Origin: Demequina sp. B12
GTDB lineage: Bacteria; Actinomycetota; Actinomycetes; Actinomycetales; Demequinaceae
Length of the DNA stretch: 64,000 bases
Assembly: GCF_028823635.1 (NCBI RefSeq)
Contig: NZ_JAPEHU010000001.1
Span: 124,001-188,000 of the forward strand
Reading direction: 5' to 3'
Numbering within the stretch: the stretch's first letter is position 1; each line of letters opens with the position of its first letter. Shown here one piece after another: positions 6,771 to 15,965 of this stretch. The translations under genes and the position numbers were made by a program. The notes beneath the pieces are model-generated. The model worked only from the letters and a program-made list of their open reading frames with translations, did no database searches and was not told the DNA's origin.

Positions 6771-7883
6771 TTACGCCCGGTATGCGCCGCTGAGGTACAC
6801 CGCGCCGCCGTCAACGCCCTTGGCGCCGCGCACGGTGTCGCCGGAAGTACCGCGACCGTCGTCGGCCACAATCCCGCCGAGCGTCCATGCAGGAACTCCA
6901 GCAGCCCCGGAGGCAGAGATGAGCGCATCGGCATCTTCAGGAGCCACTACGGCGACCATGCCCACGCCCATGTTGAGGGTGGATTCCAGGTCGTTCCACG
7001 GCACCTGACCGGCACCCTGCACCACGGAGAACACTGCAGGCAAGTCCCAGGCGTCGCGCGCCACGGTGGCAGCGAGGCCCTTGGGGAGCACACGGGCCAC
7101 GTTTGCTGCGAGGCCACCGCCGGTGACGTGGGAGAACGCTCGCAGCCCAGGAGTGGACTCGGCGAGGCGGACACACAACTGTGCGTAGATCCGCGTGGGA
7201 ACCAGAAGTTCCTCTCCGACAGTGCGGCCTAGATCTTCCAGGTGGGTGTCGAGCGACCAGCCAGCGTGGTCGACGACTCGCCGGACCAGTGAGTAGCCGT
7301 TGGAGTGGAGACCCGACGATGCCATGGCCACCACCACGTCGCCCTCGCGGACGCGCTCGGCTCCCAGCACAGCATCGGCTTCCACCACACCGACGGCGGC
7401 GCCTGCGACGTCGTAGTCGTCTGCGTCCATGACGCCCGGGTGTTCTGCGGTCTCGCCGCCGACAAGCGCGGTACCTGCCATTTCGCAGCCCTCTGCGATG
7501 CCGCGGACGATGTCTGCGATCCGCTCAGGGACCACTTTGCCGCAGGCGATGTAGTCAGTCATGACGAGCGGCTTGGCGCCGCACACCACGATGTCGTCAA
7601 TGACCATGGCGACAAGGTCCTGGCCGATGGTGTCATGCACGTCCAGAGCGCGAGCGATCACGATCTTGGTGCCCACACCGTCAGTAGATGACGCGAGTAG
7701 GGGGCGCTTGTACTCCTTGAGGGCCGATGCGTCGAAGAGGCCCGCGAAGGCCCCCACCCCACCCAGAACTTCGGGGCCGTGGGTACGGGATACGGCGTCC
7801 TTCATGAGTTCAACGGCACGGTCGCCGGCCTCGGTGTCGACGCCTGCGCCGGCGTAGGTGATCGGCTCGTTGGACTGGGTCAC
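6771..7883 (-). CDS. purM: Phosphoribosylformylglycinamidine cyclo-ligase (AIR synthetase)
   Basis: Fifth step of de novo purine synthesis: FGAM + ATP to AIR. 370 residues, close to the usual ~345 plus a short N-terminal extension. Motifs: YAGAGVDTEAGDRAVELMK at the N-terminus, LLASSTDGVGTK, QDLVAMVIDDIVVCGAKPLVMTDY, ALVGGETAEHPGVM, GLHSNGYSLVR and HVTGGGLAANVARVLP. The start overlaps the purF stop by 4 bases, so the two are co-translated. Confidence 0.97.
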   Translation of the reverse strand: MTQSNEPITYAGAGVDTEAGDRAVELMKDAVSRTHGPEVLGGVGAFAGLFDASALKEYKRPLLASSTDGVGTKIVIARALDVHDTIGQDLVAMVIDDIVVCGAKPLVMTDYIACGKVVPERIADIVRGIAEGCEMAGTALVGGETAEHPGVMDADDYDVAGAAVGVVEADAVLGAERVREGDVVVAMASSGLHSNGYSLVRRVVDHAGWSLDTHLEDLGRTVGEELLVPTRIYAQLCVRLAESTPGLRAFSHVTGGGLAANVARVLPKGLAATVARDAWDLPAVFSVVQGAGQVPWNDLESTLNMGVGMVAVVAPEDADALISASGAAGVPAWTLGGIVADDGRGTSGDTVRGAKGVDGGAVYLSGAYRA

Positions 7884-9355
7884 GGAGAAACCTCCACAGG
7901 CTGGCTGGCGAGCAGGTGCTTGGCGTTAACTGGCGGTTCGATGGGGTACTCGCCGGTGAAGCATGCGGTGCAGAGGCGTTCGCGTGACTGTTCGGTCGCG
8001 GCGATCATGCCGTCCACGGAAATGTAGCCGAGCGAGTCTGCGCCCAGATCAGCGCGGATCTCCTCGACGGACATCTGCACGCCAATGAGTTCATCTCGGG
8101 TCGCGAAGTCGATGCCGTAGAAGCATGGCCATTCGACTGGTGGCGACGAAATCCGCAGGTGGACCTCGGCAGCGCCAGCTTCGCGGAGCATCGCGACGAC
8201 GGCACGTTGGGTATTACCGCGGACGATGGAGTCATCGACGACGACGAGGCGCTTGCCTTCGATCTGCTCCCGCAGCGGGTTGAGCTTGAGGCGGATACCG
8301 AGCTGACGGAGGGTCTGCGACGGCTGAATGAAGGTGCGTCCCACGTACGCATTCTTGACGAGACCCTGGCCGAACTTGATTCCCGACTCTTGGGCGTATC
8401 CCACTGCTGCTGGCGTACCGGACTCCGGCGTTGGCATCACCATGTCTGCCTCGACGGGGTACTCGCGGGCCAGTTGACGTCCCATTTCCACGCGGGCTGC
8501 GTGAAGCGAACGGCCATTGATGGTGGTGTCGGGTCGTGCCAGGTACACGTATTCGAAGATGCAGCCCTTGGGGTCTGCCTTGGCGAAGTGCTGAGAGTGC
8601 ACGCCGTCGCCGTTGATGGTGAGGAACTCGCCGGGCTCCACTTCCCGCTCAAATACGGCGCCGACGATGTCGAGGGCAGCGGTTTCGGAGGCAACGACCC
8701 AGCCACCTGAAGGGACCTTGCCTAGGACCAGGGGACGCACTCCTTGCGGGTCGCGTGCCGCATAAAGGGTGTCTTCATCGGTGAAGACGAGGCAGAAGGC
8801 GCCTTCCACGTGGGGCAGCAACTCGATGGCGGTTTCTGCGAGCGTGTCGTAGCGGTCCCATCCGAGCAGCGCGGTAAGGATGGCGGTGTCGGTGCAGCCG
8901 CCGCCGTGCATCGCTTCGCGACGGTCATGTCCCAGGCGTTCCTCAACGAGGTCGAGCAGCCGGTGAGTGTTGGTGAGGTTGCCGTTGTGACCCAGCGCCA
9001 CCGTGCCATGTTTTGTTGGCCCGAGCGTGGGTTGGGCGTTGGCCCAGGTGGAGGCACCCGTGGTCGAGTACCGCGCGTGGCCGACGGCGATGTGTCCGGT
9101 CAGCGCCGACAGCGCGGCTTCGTCGAACACCTGAGATACCAGGCCCATGTCCTTGTAGACAAGGAGTTTGTCACCGTTGGAGGTCGCGATTCCTGCGGAC
9201 TCTTGTCCACGGTGTTGGAGTGCGTAGAGACCAAAGTAGGTGAGCTTCGCCACCTCTTCGTTCGGGGCGTAGATCCCGAAGACTCCGCAGGCATCCTGCG
9301 GACCCTGGTCTTGGGGGTCTAGCTCATGTGTAAGTAGGCCGTCACCGCGAGGCAT
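7880..9355 (-). CDS. purF: Amidophosphoribosyltransferase
   Basis: Committed step of purine synthesis: PRPP + glutamine to phosphoribosylamine. 491 residues. A ~22-residue N-terminal propeptide precedes Cys23 in DACGVFGIYAP, the N-terminal nucleophile exposed after self-processing in this type II glutaminase. Other marks are YALQHRGQESAGI, GHARYSTTG, GHNGNLTN and the PRPP-binding loop RLVVVDDSIVRGNTQR. Four cysteines in the C-terminal half (such as PCFYGIDF and LCTACF) are compatible with the [4Fe-4S] form. SD AGGAGG lies 8 nt before ATG 9355. First gene of a purF-purM operon. Confidence 0.97.
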   Translation of the reverse strand: MPRGDGLLTHELDPQDQGPQDACGVFGIYAPNEEVAKLTYFGLYALQHRGQESAGIATSNGDKLLVYKDMGLVSQVFDEAALSALTGHIAVGHARYSTTGASTWANAQPTLGPTKHGTVALGHNGNLTNTHRLLDLVEERLGHDRREAMHGGGCTDTAILTALLGWDRYDTLAETAIELLPHVEGAFCLVFTDEDTLYAARDPQGVRPLVLGKVPSGGWVVASETAALDIVGAVFEREVEPGEFLTINGDGVHSQHFAKADPKGCIFEYVYLARPDTTINGRSLHAARVEMGRQLAREYPVEADMVMPTPESGTPAAVGYAQESGIKFGQGLVKNAYVGRTFIQPSQTLRQLGIRLKLNPLREQIEGKRLVVVDDSIVRGNTQRAVVAMLREAGAAEVHLRISSPPVEWPCFYGIDFATRDELIGVQMSVEEIRADLGADSLGYISVDGMIAATEQSRERLCTACFTGEYPIEPPVNAKHLLASQPVEVSP

Positions 9356-9461
9356 CAGCGGTCCTCCTGAGGGGGAAGCTGGGGGTCACGGCACTAGTGT
9401 CCCACACGGCCGATGCCCCGCCGCCCTTCTCTACGTCGGGGCACCGACCGCTGGGAGTTTT

Positions 9462-10334
9462 TCAGGTCCCGGAGTCGGTGAGAGATGCGCGCACCTCATC
9501 GCGCATCTGTCCCAGACGGTCCGGGTCCGGGGCTGCTTGCAGCAGCGTCTTGGTGTACTCGTGCTGCGGGTTCAGGATCACCTCGTCGGAGGGTCCGCGC
9601 TCCACGACATCACCGCGGTACATCACCATGATCTCGTCAGAGAAGTGGCGCGCGGTGGCGAGGTCGTGGGTGATGTAGAGAACGCCGAGGTTCTCTTCCC
9701 GCTGCAGTCGAGCCAGGAGATTCAACACTCCGAGTCGGATCGACACGTCGAGCATGGAGACAGGTTCGTCTGCGATGAGGAAGCGACTTCCGGGGGCGAG
9801 CGCGCGTGCGATAGCGACGCGCTGACGCTGTCCACCTGAGAGCTCGTGGGGACGGCGCTTGGCGATGTCCTTGGCTGGCTCAAGGTTGACGCGCTCGAGG
9901 AGTTCGATCACCCGCTCGTCCACGGTCTGCCCGGGCTCGACCGCTTTGTGAATGCGCAGCGGGCGTTCGAGGTGGTGGGCGATGGTGTGGAACGGGTTGA
10001 GCGACGCGAATGGGTCCTGGAACACCATCTGGACGTCTTTGCGGTATCGCTTGAGCGCAGGCCCGCGCTTGGGCACCGCGCGACCGTCGATGAGGACTTC
10101 ACCGGACGTGGGTCGTTCCAGTTGGAGGATGGTCTTCGCGATCGTGGACTTTCCTGAGCCGGACTCACCCACGAGCGCGATGGTCTTGCCTGGCTCAAGC
10201 GTGAAGGACACGTCGTTGACCGCGCGCAAGGTCTTGTGCGCGCCGCGTACCCGGTACTCCTTGACGACGTTGCGGAACTCGAGGGTCCCGCTCTTCTTGT
10301 CCTGCGTGGAGTCGGACTGGGGGGTGTCGGTCAT
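9462..10334 (-). CDS. ABC transporter ATPase, OppF type
   Basis: 290 residues. Nucleotide-binding subunit of a family-5-type oligopeptide/oligosaccharide importer: Walker A GESGSGKST, signature LSGGQRQR, Walker B FLIADEPVSMLDVS and the H-loop THDLA, with the Opp-type DPFASLNP Q-loop region. It pairs with the OppD-type subunit upstream. The ATG at 10334 overlaps the previous stop as TGATG, and GGAGAGG precedes it; a GTG one codon earlier is possible. Last gene of the five-gene leftward operon. Confidence 0.93.
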   Translation of the reverse strand: MTDTPQSDSTQDKKSGTLEFRNVVKEYRVRGAHKTLRAVNDVSFTLEPGKTIALVGESGSGKSTIAKTILQLERPTSGEVLIDGRAVPKRGPALKRYRKDVQMVFQDPFASLNPFHTIAHHLERPLRIHKAVEPGQTVDERVIELLERVNLEPAKDIAKRRPHELSGGQRQRVAIARALAPGSRFLIADEPVSMLDVSIRLGVLNLLARLQREENLGVLYITHDLATARHFSDEIMVMYRGDVVERGPSDEVILNPQHEYTKTLLQAAPDPDRLGQMRDEVRASLTDSGT

Positions 10335-11320
10335 CACTGGTCCTCTCCGCCGCGCACGAAGGCACCGCGTTCGCCCGTGAGGCTGGGGAAGGAGCTGAGG
10401 AGCTTCTTCGTGTACTCGTGTTGGGCGTTGGTGTAGATCTCCTGGGAGGTGCCCCGCTCGACGATCTTGCCTTCCTTCATGACTGCCACGCGGTCCGAAA
10501 TCTCGAGGAGCATCGGGAGGTCGTGAGTAATGAAGATGACGGCGAATCCGAAGATCTCGCGCAGACGCATGATCTCGCGGATGATGCCGCGCTGAACCAC
10601 CACGTCCAGTGCGGTGGTGGGCTCATCCATGATCATCAGCTGCGGTTCGAGAGCGAGCGCCATGGCGATCATGACGCGCTGACGCATACCGCCGGACAAC
10701 TCGTGGGGGTACGAGTTCACACGGTCAGGATCGACACCCACGAGCGATAGCAGTTCGCGGGCGCGGCCTTCCATCTCGACCTTGGTCATGCCGGGACGGT
10801 GAGTGGTGAAGACGTCGAACAGCTGCTTACGGATCTTGATCACGGGGTTCAGGGAGTTCATCGCTCCCTGGAACACCATCGACACCTTGTCCCAACGGAA
10901 CGCACGGAGGTCATCGCCTTCGAGCGCTAGGACGTCAATGTCGTCGCCATCCTTGTCGTGGAAGGTGACCGTGCCATCGGTCATCAATGCCGGTGCCTTG
11001 AGCAGACGGTTGATGCCGTAGGCCAGCGTGGTCTTGCCACAGCCAGATTCGCCGGCCAGGCCCAGAATCTCACCACGGTAGATGGTGAGATCTACGTTGC
11101 GGACGGCCTTGACGATCGGGTCCACTTCATATTCGATGCAGACGTTGCGGGCCGTGACAACGACGTCCCTTTCGGCCGATGCGCCGGCGGAGTCGTCCGC
11201 GTGGGACGTCGCTTCCGCGTCGGTGATGGGGGCGTCTACTTCCACAGCTGCGCTCTCGGCTTCCGTGGGTTCTGGGGTGACGTCTGCCGGTGCTTCTTTG
11301 GTGGCTTGCGTCTCACTCAT
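10334..11320 (-). CDS. ABC transporter ATPase, OppD type
   Basis: 328 residues. The first ~50 residues are an Ala/Glu/Asp-rich, probably disordered extension not usual in OppD. The ATPase domain follows with GESGCGKTT, LSGGMRQRVMIAMAL and LMIMDEPTTALDV. The oligopeptide-type C-terminal region after the D-loop is short, and only traces of the usual family-5 C-terminal Cys cluster are present. The start forms ATGA with the stop of the permease gene upstream. Confidence 0.93.
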   Translation of the reverse strand: MSETQATKEAPADVTPEPTEAESAAVEVDAPITDAEATSHADDSAGASAERDVVVTARNVCIEYEVDPIVKAVRNVDLTIYRGEILGLAGESGCGKTTLAYGINRLLKAPALMTDGTVTFHDKDGDDIDVLALEGDDLRAFRWDKVSMVFQGAMNSLNPVIKIRKQLFDVFTTHRPGMTKVEMEGRARELLSLVGVDPDRVNSYPHELSGGMRQRVMIAMALALEPQLMIMDEPTTALDVVVQRGIIREIMRLREIFGFAVIFITHDLPMLLEISDRVAVMKEGKIVERGTSQEIYTNAQHEYTKKLLSSFPSLTGERGAFVRGGEDQ

Positions 11321-12315
11321 GCCTTGGCCTCCTGCCTCTTGGCGGCGCGGTCGGCGCGCTTCTGGGCACGTGCAGCGGCCTTCGCCTTGCGCACACGGCG
11401 TGCCTCGAGCGGTGCCGAACGGAGCTTGGGGTTAATGACTTCGTCAATGGCGAAGTTGATGAGTGCAAGGGAGCAACCCACCAGTGCCACGGCGATGCCT
11501 GGCGGTACGAACCACCACCATGCTCCACGGGTCAATGCGCCACCAGCCTGAGCTTCGTTCAGGATGGTGCCCCAGGAGATCGAACCGGTGGGTCCAAGTC
11601 CCAGGTAGGAGAGTCCGGCTTCACCGAGGATCGCGAAGATCACGCCGAACAGGAACTGCCCGGTGAGGAGGGGAAGCAGGTTGGGGAGGATTTCCACGCC
11701 GATGACGCGTAGTGGCTTTTCGCCTGCGATGCGCGACGCGGACACATAGTCACGGTTTCTGAGTGACTGCGCTTGGGATCTCAGCACCACTGCAGCGCCG
11801 GCCCATCCGGTGATACCCAGGATCACCGCCACGAGCAGTCCGGAGCGTCCGGGTACCAGCGAGGAGATGACGATGGTCAGCGGCAGGCCAGGGATCACCA
11901 GCATGACGCCGATGACCAGGGTGAGGATTTCATCGGTCAGTCCGCCCACGTATCCGGCAATCACACCGAACAGAATGGACAGGGTGACGGCGATCAGACC
12001 GGCGACGATTCCCACCATGAGCGAGGTGCGGGCACCTGTGGCCATCTGGGAGAACATGTCGTAGCCGAGCGACGTGGTGCCCAGCCAGTGGGTGGAGTCC
12101 GGTGGGACCAGGACGGGGTTGTTCGAGTTACGGGGGTCGAACTCGGCGATGATGGGGCCAAAGATCGCAAAGAGCACGATCAGCGACAGCATCGTCGCAC
12201 CGATGATGAACTTGCCGTTGACGGGCCTACGGACGCGGCGCGTCTCGTCTTTGCCCTTGTCGACCTCTGCGGGGTCGGCCGGCGGCACGGAGGTGGTGGT
12301 TGCTACATCAGACAT
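11317..12315 (-). CDS. ABC transporter permease, OppC type
   Basis: 332 residues. Inner-membrane subunit with a cytosolic N-terminus of ~40 residues, TM1 at about 37-60, the OppC N-domain (LAPPDSTHWLGTT-like: VPPDSTHWLGTTSLGYDMFSQMATGARTSLMVG) and five more helices. The EAA loop is around ASRIAGEKPLRVIGVEILPNLLP. The C-terminus is Arg/Ala-rich and basic. It overlaps the oppB-type gene by 8 bases. It forms the translocation pore with the OppB-type subunit. Confidence 0.92.
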   Translation of the reverse strand: MSDVATTTSVPPADPAEVDKGKDETRRVRRPVNGKFIIGATMLSLIVLFAIFGPIIAEFDPRNSNNPVLVPPDSTHWLGTTSLGYDMFSQMATGARTSLMVGIVAGLIAVTLSILFGVIAGYVGGLTDEILTLVIGVMLVIPGLPLTIVISSLVPGRSGLLVAVILGITGWAGAAVVLRSQAQSLRNRDYVSASRIAGEKPLRVIGVEILPNLLPLLTGQFLFGVIFAILGEAGLSYLGLGPTGSISWGTILNEAQAGGALTRGAWWWFVPPGIAVALVGCSLALINFAIDEVINPKLRSAPLEARRVRKAKAAARAQKRADRAAKRQEAKA

Positions 12316-13297
12316 TCTGGCGCGCCCTCGGGTCGATGAGTCCGTAGATCATGTCGGTAATGAACATGGCCACGAGCACTGTGAGTGTGATGACAAGGAA
12401 CACGCCCTGCATGAGTGCGTAGTCGTTGCCGCGCACTGCGGTGATCATGAGCTTGCCGATTCCGGGGTAGCTGAAGACGGTTTCCATGACCACGAAGCCA
12501 CCCACCACGAATCCGAGTGCGACACCGAAACCGGCGATCGAGGGAAGCATGGCGTTGCGCGCTGCGTAGGTGGTCATGATGCGGCGCTTCTTGAGGCCCT
12601 TGGCTTCAGCGGTGACCACGAAGTCCTCACCGAGCGTAGAGACCATCATGTTGCGCATTCCCAGGAGCCATCCGCCGACCGAGGAGATCACGATCGTGGT
12701 GGCGGGCAAGACCGCGTGATAGGCCACGGAGCCTACGAAGTCCCAACTCCATTCGGGGCCGTTAAACATGAAGACGTTGTAGCCACCGATGATGGGGAAC
12801 CACTGGTTCTGTACCGAGAAGAAGTAGATCAGCACCATCGCGACCCAGAAGTACGGCAGCGACTGCAGGAGCGTGGTGGAGGGGACGATGTGGTCGACCC
12901 AGGTGCCACGCTTCCAGCCGGCGAACATTCCGAGCCCGATTCCGACGGTGAAGGAAATGATGGTGGCCATGCCCACCAGGCCGATCGACCACGGCAGAGC
13001 CGCGCCGATCAGCTCGGTGACAGGCGTGGGGTAGAACGACACCGAGGTGCCGAGGTCTCCCCTGAAGAGTTGCTGCCAGTACTCGATGTACTGGGTCCAC
13101 AGTGACGCTTCAGGATTGCCGAAGAGGCGCCTGATGGACTGCAGTTGCGCATCGGTGACATCGCCGTTCCTACTCATCTTCGCGATCAGAATTGCCGCGG
13201 GGTCTCCGGGCAACAGTCGCGGGAGGAAGAAGTTGAGCGATATCGCCGCCCAGAGTGTGACTGCGTAGATGACCAATCTGCGACCGATATATCTCAT
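12308..13297 (-). CDS. ABC transporter permease, OppB type
   Basis: 329 residues from the ATG at 13297, which has AAGGAG 9 nt upstream; the open frame runs 9 codons further. Starts MRYIGRRLVIYAVTLWAAISLNFFLPRLLPGDPA, the classic OppB first helix. A large periplasmic insert follows, then five helices with the EAA motif EAKGLKKRRIMTTYAARNAMLPS. It ends in ITDMIYGLIDPRAR as OppB proteins do. Partner of the OppC-type permease. Confidence 0.93.
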   Translation of the reverse strand: MRYIGRRLVIYAVTLWAAISLNFFLPRLLPGDPAAILIAKMSRNGDVTDAQLQSIRRLFGNPEASLWTQYIEYWQQLFRGDLGTSVSFYPTPVTELIGAALPWSIGLVGMATIISFTVGIGLGMFAGWKRGTWVDHIVPSTTLLQSLPYFWVAMVLIYFFSVQNQWFPIIGGYNVFMFNGPEWSWDFVGSVAYHAVLPATTIVISSVGGWLLGMRNMMVSTLGEDFVVTAEAKGLKKRRIMTTYAARNAMLPSIAGFGVALGFVVGGFVVMETVFSYPGIGKLMITAVRGNDYALMQGVFLVITLTVLVAMFITDMIYGLIDPRARQNV

Positions 13298-13377
13298 CGT
13301 CCGAACTCCTTGGTCTGCGGCCACGCTAGGGTGCGCGGGTGTTCCATCAGGCGCCTCTCCATGTCAGCTAGAACCGA

Positions 13378-15108
13378 TTACTCAGCGCCGCCGAGGCTAG
13401 ACAGCACCACGCCTGCTGCGCCGGAGCCCCATGCGGGCGGGAAGGCGAACAGGTTGTCTTCCGTGGGCCAGCCGGTGTAGTCGGTCTGGTTGTAGAAGGT
13501 CTGCGTGGCGTTGATCACGATCGGGATGTAAGGCAGGTCCCGGACGATCTCTTCCTGAATCACGGCGTAGGCCTCCATCTTGGTGGCCTCGTCGTTGGTG
13601 GCTGCGGCTGCCTGGATCTGCTCGTTCACGATGTCGTTGTCGTAGCGCGAGAAGTTCCAGTCACCGGGCTCGAGTGCGGTGCCGGCGGGCGTGGTGGCGT
13701 CGCCACCCAGCCAGTCCTTGTACAGCTGGAAGGGGTCGGCCACGGAGGTGCCGATCATTCCACCCATGATGAGCTCGTAGTCGCCGTTGGTACGGCCGTC
13801 TGCGAACTCGTTCCAGGACACGGTTGCTGCCGTGACCTTGATGCCGGCTGCTGCAGCCTGCTCTTCGATCAGCTTGGCGGCGTTGTTGAAGTCGGTCCAA
13901 CCGTCAACGGAGGTCAGCGACATTTCGATGGGGTCGCCGTCCTTGGCGTAGAAGCCGTCGTCACCCTTGGTGTAGCCGGCCTCTTCGAGGATGGCCTGAG
14001 CCTCTTCGATGTTGGGCGACTGGGGCGATTCTGCCTCGACGTCGGGCGAGATCCACTTGTCGTCGCGGCCCAGCAGCGCGAACGTGGGCGAGATGGTGCC
14101 GGTGAGGCCGACAAACGCCTTGTCCTTGATCGCGGTGCGGTCGATCGCGAGGTTCAGTGCCTGGCGAACGGCCACGTCGGTCTGGTCACCTTCACAGCCG
14201 AGGTCGGCGTTGGAGCAGGTGTACAGAACGGCGGGGTCCTGCGGGGTGTTGATGTAGCCGATGCCAGCGTCGATCAGGCCGTCGGGCTCCGGCACGAACA
14301 TGCCGACCCAGTCGATCTGACCGGTGCGCAGCAGGTCCTCAGCGGACTGGTTGCCGTCGATACCGATGTAGCGAACGTTGGTGACGTTCGGCTCGCCTGC
14401 CCAGTAGTCGGGGTTGGCGACACCGGTGTAGTTGGCGTCGGAGATCGAGCCGATCGTGTACGGACCGGTGCCGACGGGCTCAAGGTTGGCGAACTCGAGG
14501 GCGGTGTCTTCGATGTCTGCCCACACGTGCTGCGGGATCATCCAGGTCAGACCGAGCACGGAGAGCTCGTTGGTGAACTGGGGCTCGTCGAAGGTCAGGA
14601 CGACGGTCGAGTCGTCGGTTGCCTCGGCACCGGTGATGTAGTCGGGGCCGGCAATGGAGTTGGTGAACGAGTAGATGACGTCGTCGGTGGTGAAGTCTTC
14701 ACCGTCGTTCCACTTCACGCCTTCGCGGATCGAGATGGTCAGCTGCGTGCCGTCCTCGTTCCACTCGAAGGATTCACCGAGCAGGGGCTTGGGGTCGCCA
14801 GCGCCTGCCTTGTTGTAGTAGAAGAGCGACTCGTACACACCGCCGAGCGCGAGGTGCTGAACCTCGGGCACGAAGGGGTTGAAAGTCTGGTTGATGGGGG
14901 TCTGAGCACCTGCCCAGACGACCAGTTCGCGGTCGGTCTTGACACCGGCGCTTGCGCTGTCGGTGGTTTCGCTCGAGGTCGTCGCGTCGGTCGTGGGGTC
15001 GTCGGTCGATTCTTCAGCGTCGGAGCAACCCGCCACCAGCAGCGAGAGTCCGGCGACCATCGAGGCGGCAGCGATGACTCGCTTGCGTCCCGTTGTTCGG
15101 ATCATCAT
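13378..15108 (-). CDS. Family 5 extracellular solute-binding lipoprotein
   Basis: About 576 residues. The lipoprotein signal peptide ends LSLLVAGC (Cys at about 27), followed by a Thr/Ser/Asp-rich linker. The SBP_bac_5 domain then runs from RELVVWAGAQTPINQTFNPF to the end, including EGVKWNDGEDFTTDDVIYSF. Family members bind peptides, but also cello- and gluco-oligosaccharides in actinobacteria and Thermotoga. A LacI-type operator upstream favours a sugar ligand here (inference). Start ATG 15108 (or 15105) with GAAAGGA upstream. It is the promoter-proximal gene of the importer operon. Confidence 0.92.
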   Translation of the reverse strand: MMIRTTGRKRVIAAASMVAGLSLLVAGCSDAEESTDDPTTDATTSSETTDSASAGVKTDRELVVWAGAQTPINQTFNPFVPEVQHLALGGVYESLFYYNKAGAGDPKPLLGESFEWNEDGTQLTISIREGVKWNDGEDFTTDDVIYSFTNSIAGPDYITGAEATDDSTVVLTFDEPQFTNELSVLGLTWMIPQHVWADIEDTALEFANLEPVGTGPYTIGSISDANYTGVANPDYWAGEPNVTNVRYIGIDGNQSAEDLLRTGQIDWVGMFVPEPDGLIDAGIGYINTPQDPAVLYTCSNADLGCEGDQTDVAVRQALNLAIDRTAIKDKAFVGLTGTISPTFALLGRDDKWISPDVEAESPQSPNIEEAQAILEEAGYTKGDDGFYAKDGDPIEMSLTSVDGWTDFNNAAKLIEEQAAAAGIKVTAATVSWNEFADGRTNGDYELIMGGMIGTSVADPFQLYKDWLGGDATTPAGTALEPGDWNFSRYDNDIVNEQIQAAAATNDEATKMEAYAVIQEEIVRDLPYIPIVINATQTFYNQTDYTGWPTEDNLFAFPPAWGSGAAGVVLSSLGGAE

Positions 15109-15239
15109 TGGTCCTTTCGGAAGGTCGCCGTGCGACAACTCCGTCACACGGCTATGTGTGCTGACACCCATCCGGTGGAGGGGTGCTGAGCGAGACTTTA
15201 CGCAGGCCCAAGTAAGGCGATGCAAGTTCCGTCACAGAA

Positions 15240-15261
15240 TCGAAACATCGATACGTTTCGA
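15240..15261. promoter_or_regulatory. LacI-family operator-like palindrome
   Basis: TCGAAAC-ATCGATAC-GTTTCGA: 7-base arms are perfect inverse complements around an 8-base centre, the usual geometry of LacI/GalR operators. It lies 132 bases upstream of the solute-binding-protein start. No lacI-type gene is in the window. Confidence 0.55.
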
Positions 15262-15392
15262 CTGGCATTTCGATCGTAAACGCGCCAGATTTCCGCGCTT
15301 TAGTTGCCCATTCCGACTTATCTCAGGCGCCTACGGGTCGCCCACATGGAGACCGCGCACACGCATCGGGCCAGCGCCACCAACCCGCGCCC

Positions 15393-15450
15393 GAGTGGCA
15401 AGAAATGCCTGTTTTAGCAACCCAAAACAGCCAAATGGAGCCATCTCGCG
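15393..15450. repeat. Long palindromic intergenic repeat, copy 3 (B-A arms)
   Basis: The right arm AACAGCCAAATGGAGCCATC is the standard A arm. The left arm GAGTGGCAAGAAATGCCTGT is a different (B) type, shared with copy 6. It lies upstream of the importer operon between co-directional genes. Confidence 0.75.
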
Positions 15451-15470
15451 GAGAAGAGGGGCGGGCGGGG

Positions 15471-15534
15471 GACGATGCCGTGGGTCAGCGACGATGCCGT
15501 GGGTCAGCGACGATGCCGGGGGTCAGCGACGAGG
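15471..15534. repeat. 19-base tandem repeat, three copies plus a partial
   Basis: GACGATGCCGTGGGTCAGC is repeated at 15471, 15490 and 15509 (the third with G for T), followed by a truncated copy. It lies just behind palindromic repeat copy 3. Confidence 0.85.
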
Positions 15535-15596
15535 CAAGGTGACAGGGGGGCTGCGGGGGGGAGAGAGAGACGTGAGGCGGTGGTGAAGGGCAGGCG

Positions 15597-15956
15597 TCAG
15601 TCGGACGTGGACGAGTCCGCGGCATCACCGGAGGCATCACGGTGAGCCTTGTAGTCACGCACGGTGCCACGATCCATCCCGACCGCGATCACACCAGCCA
15701 CCAAGCCACCCATCAAAGCAAGCCCAGCACCCATCAGCAGCGCCACAGTGAACGTCCCCACGCCAGTGCTGTTCGGCAACACCACAGCAATCACGATGCC
15801 CGCCACGGCACCCAGCACGGCGCCCGTGCCGATCACACGGGCGAACCTGGGAGCCAAACGGAACTGGGCAGGCACCGCATCACGCTCAACGTCCTTGGGC
15901 AGCGGCGACGAATCCGAGTTCGCGGGGACGTCGCGGGGCTCTTGGGGAGTAGTCAC
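15597..15956 (-). CDS. Two-TM membrane protein, unknown function
   Basis: 119 residues. A polar N-terminus of about 40 residues is followed by two hydrophobic segments, about 42-62 (VIGTGAVLGAVAGIVIAVVL) and 69-93, with a charged tail RGTVRDYKAHRDASGDAADSS. I do not recognise the family. It starts 9 bases after the sterol-carrier-family gene, so it is probably the last gene of the purL transcript. Confidence 0.7.
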   Translation of the reverse strand: MTTPQEPRDVPANSDSSPLPKDVERDAVPAQFRLAPRFARVIGTGAVLGAVAGIVIAVVLPNSTGVGTFTVALLMGAGLALMGGLVAGVIAVGMDRGTVRDYKAHRDASGDAADSSTSD

Positions 15957-15965
15957 GCGCCCAGT

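Larger units (their letters stand above)
15109..15596. other. 488-base intergenic region upstream of the importer operon
   Basis: No credible gene. It contains the oppA-type leader, a 22-base LacI-like palindrome (15240-15261), palindromic repeat copy 3 (15393-15450) and three 19-base tandem repeats (15471-15534). The rest is GC-rich with no recognisable structure. Confidence 0.6.
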
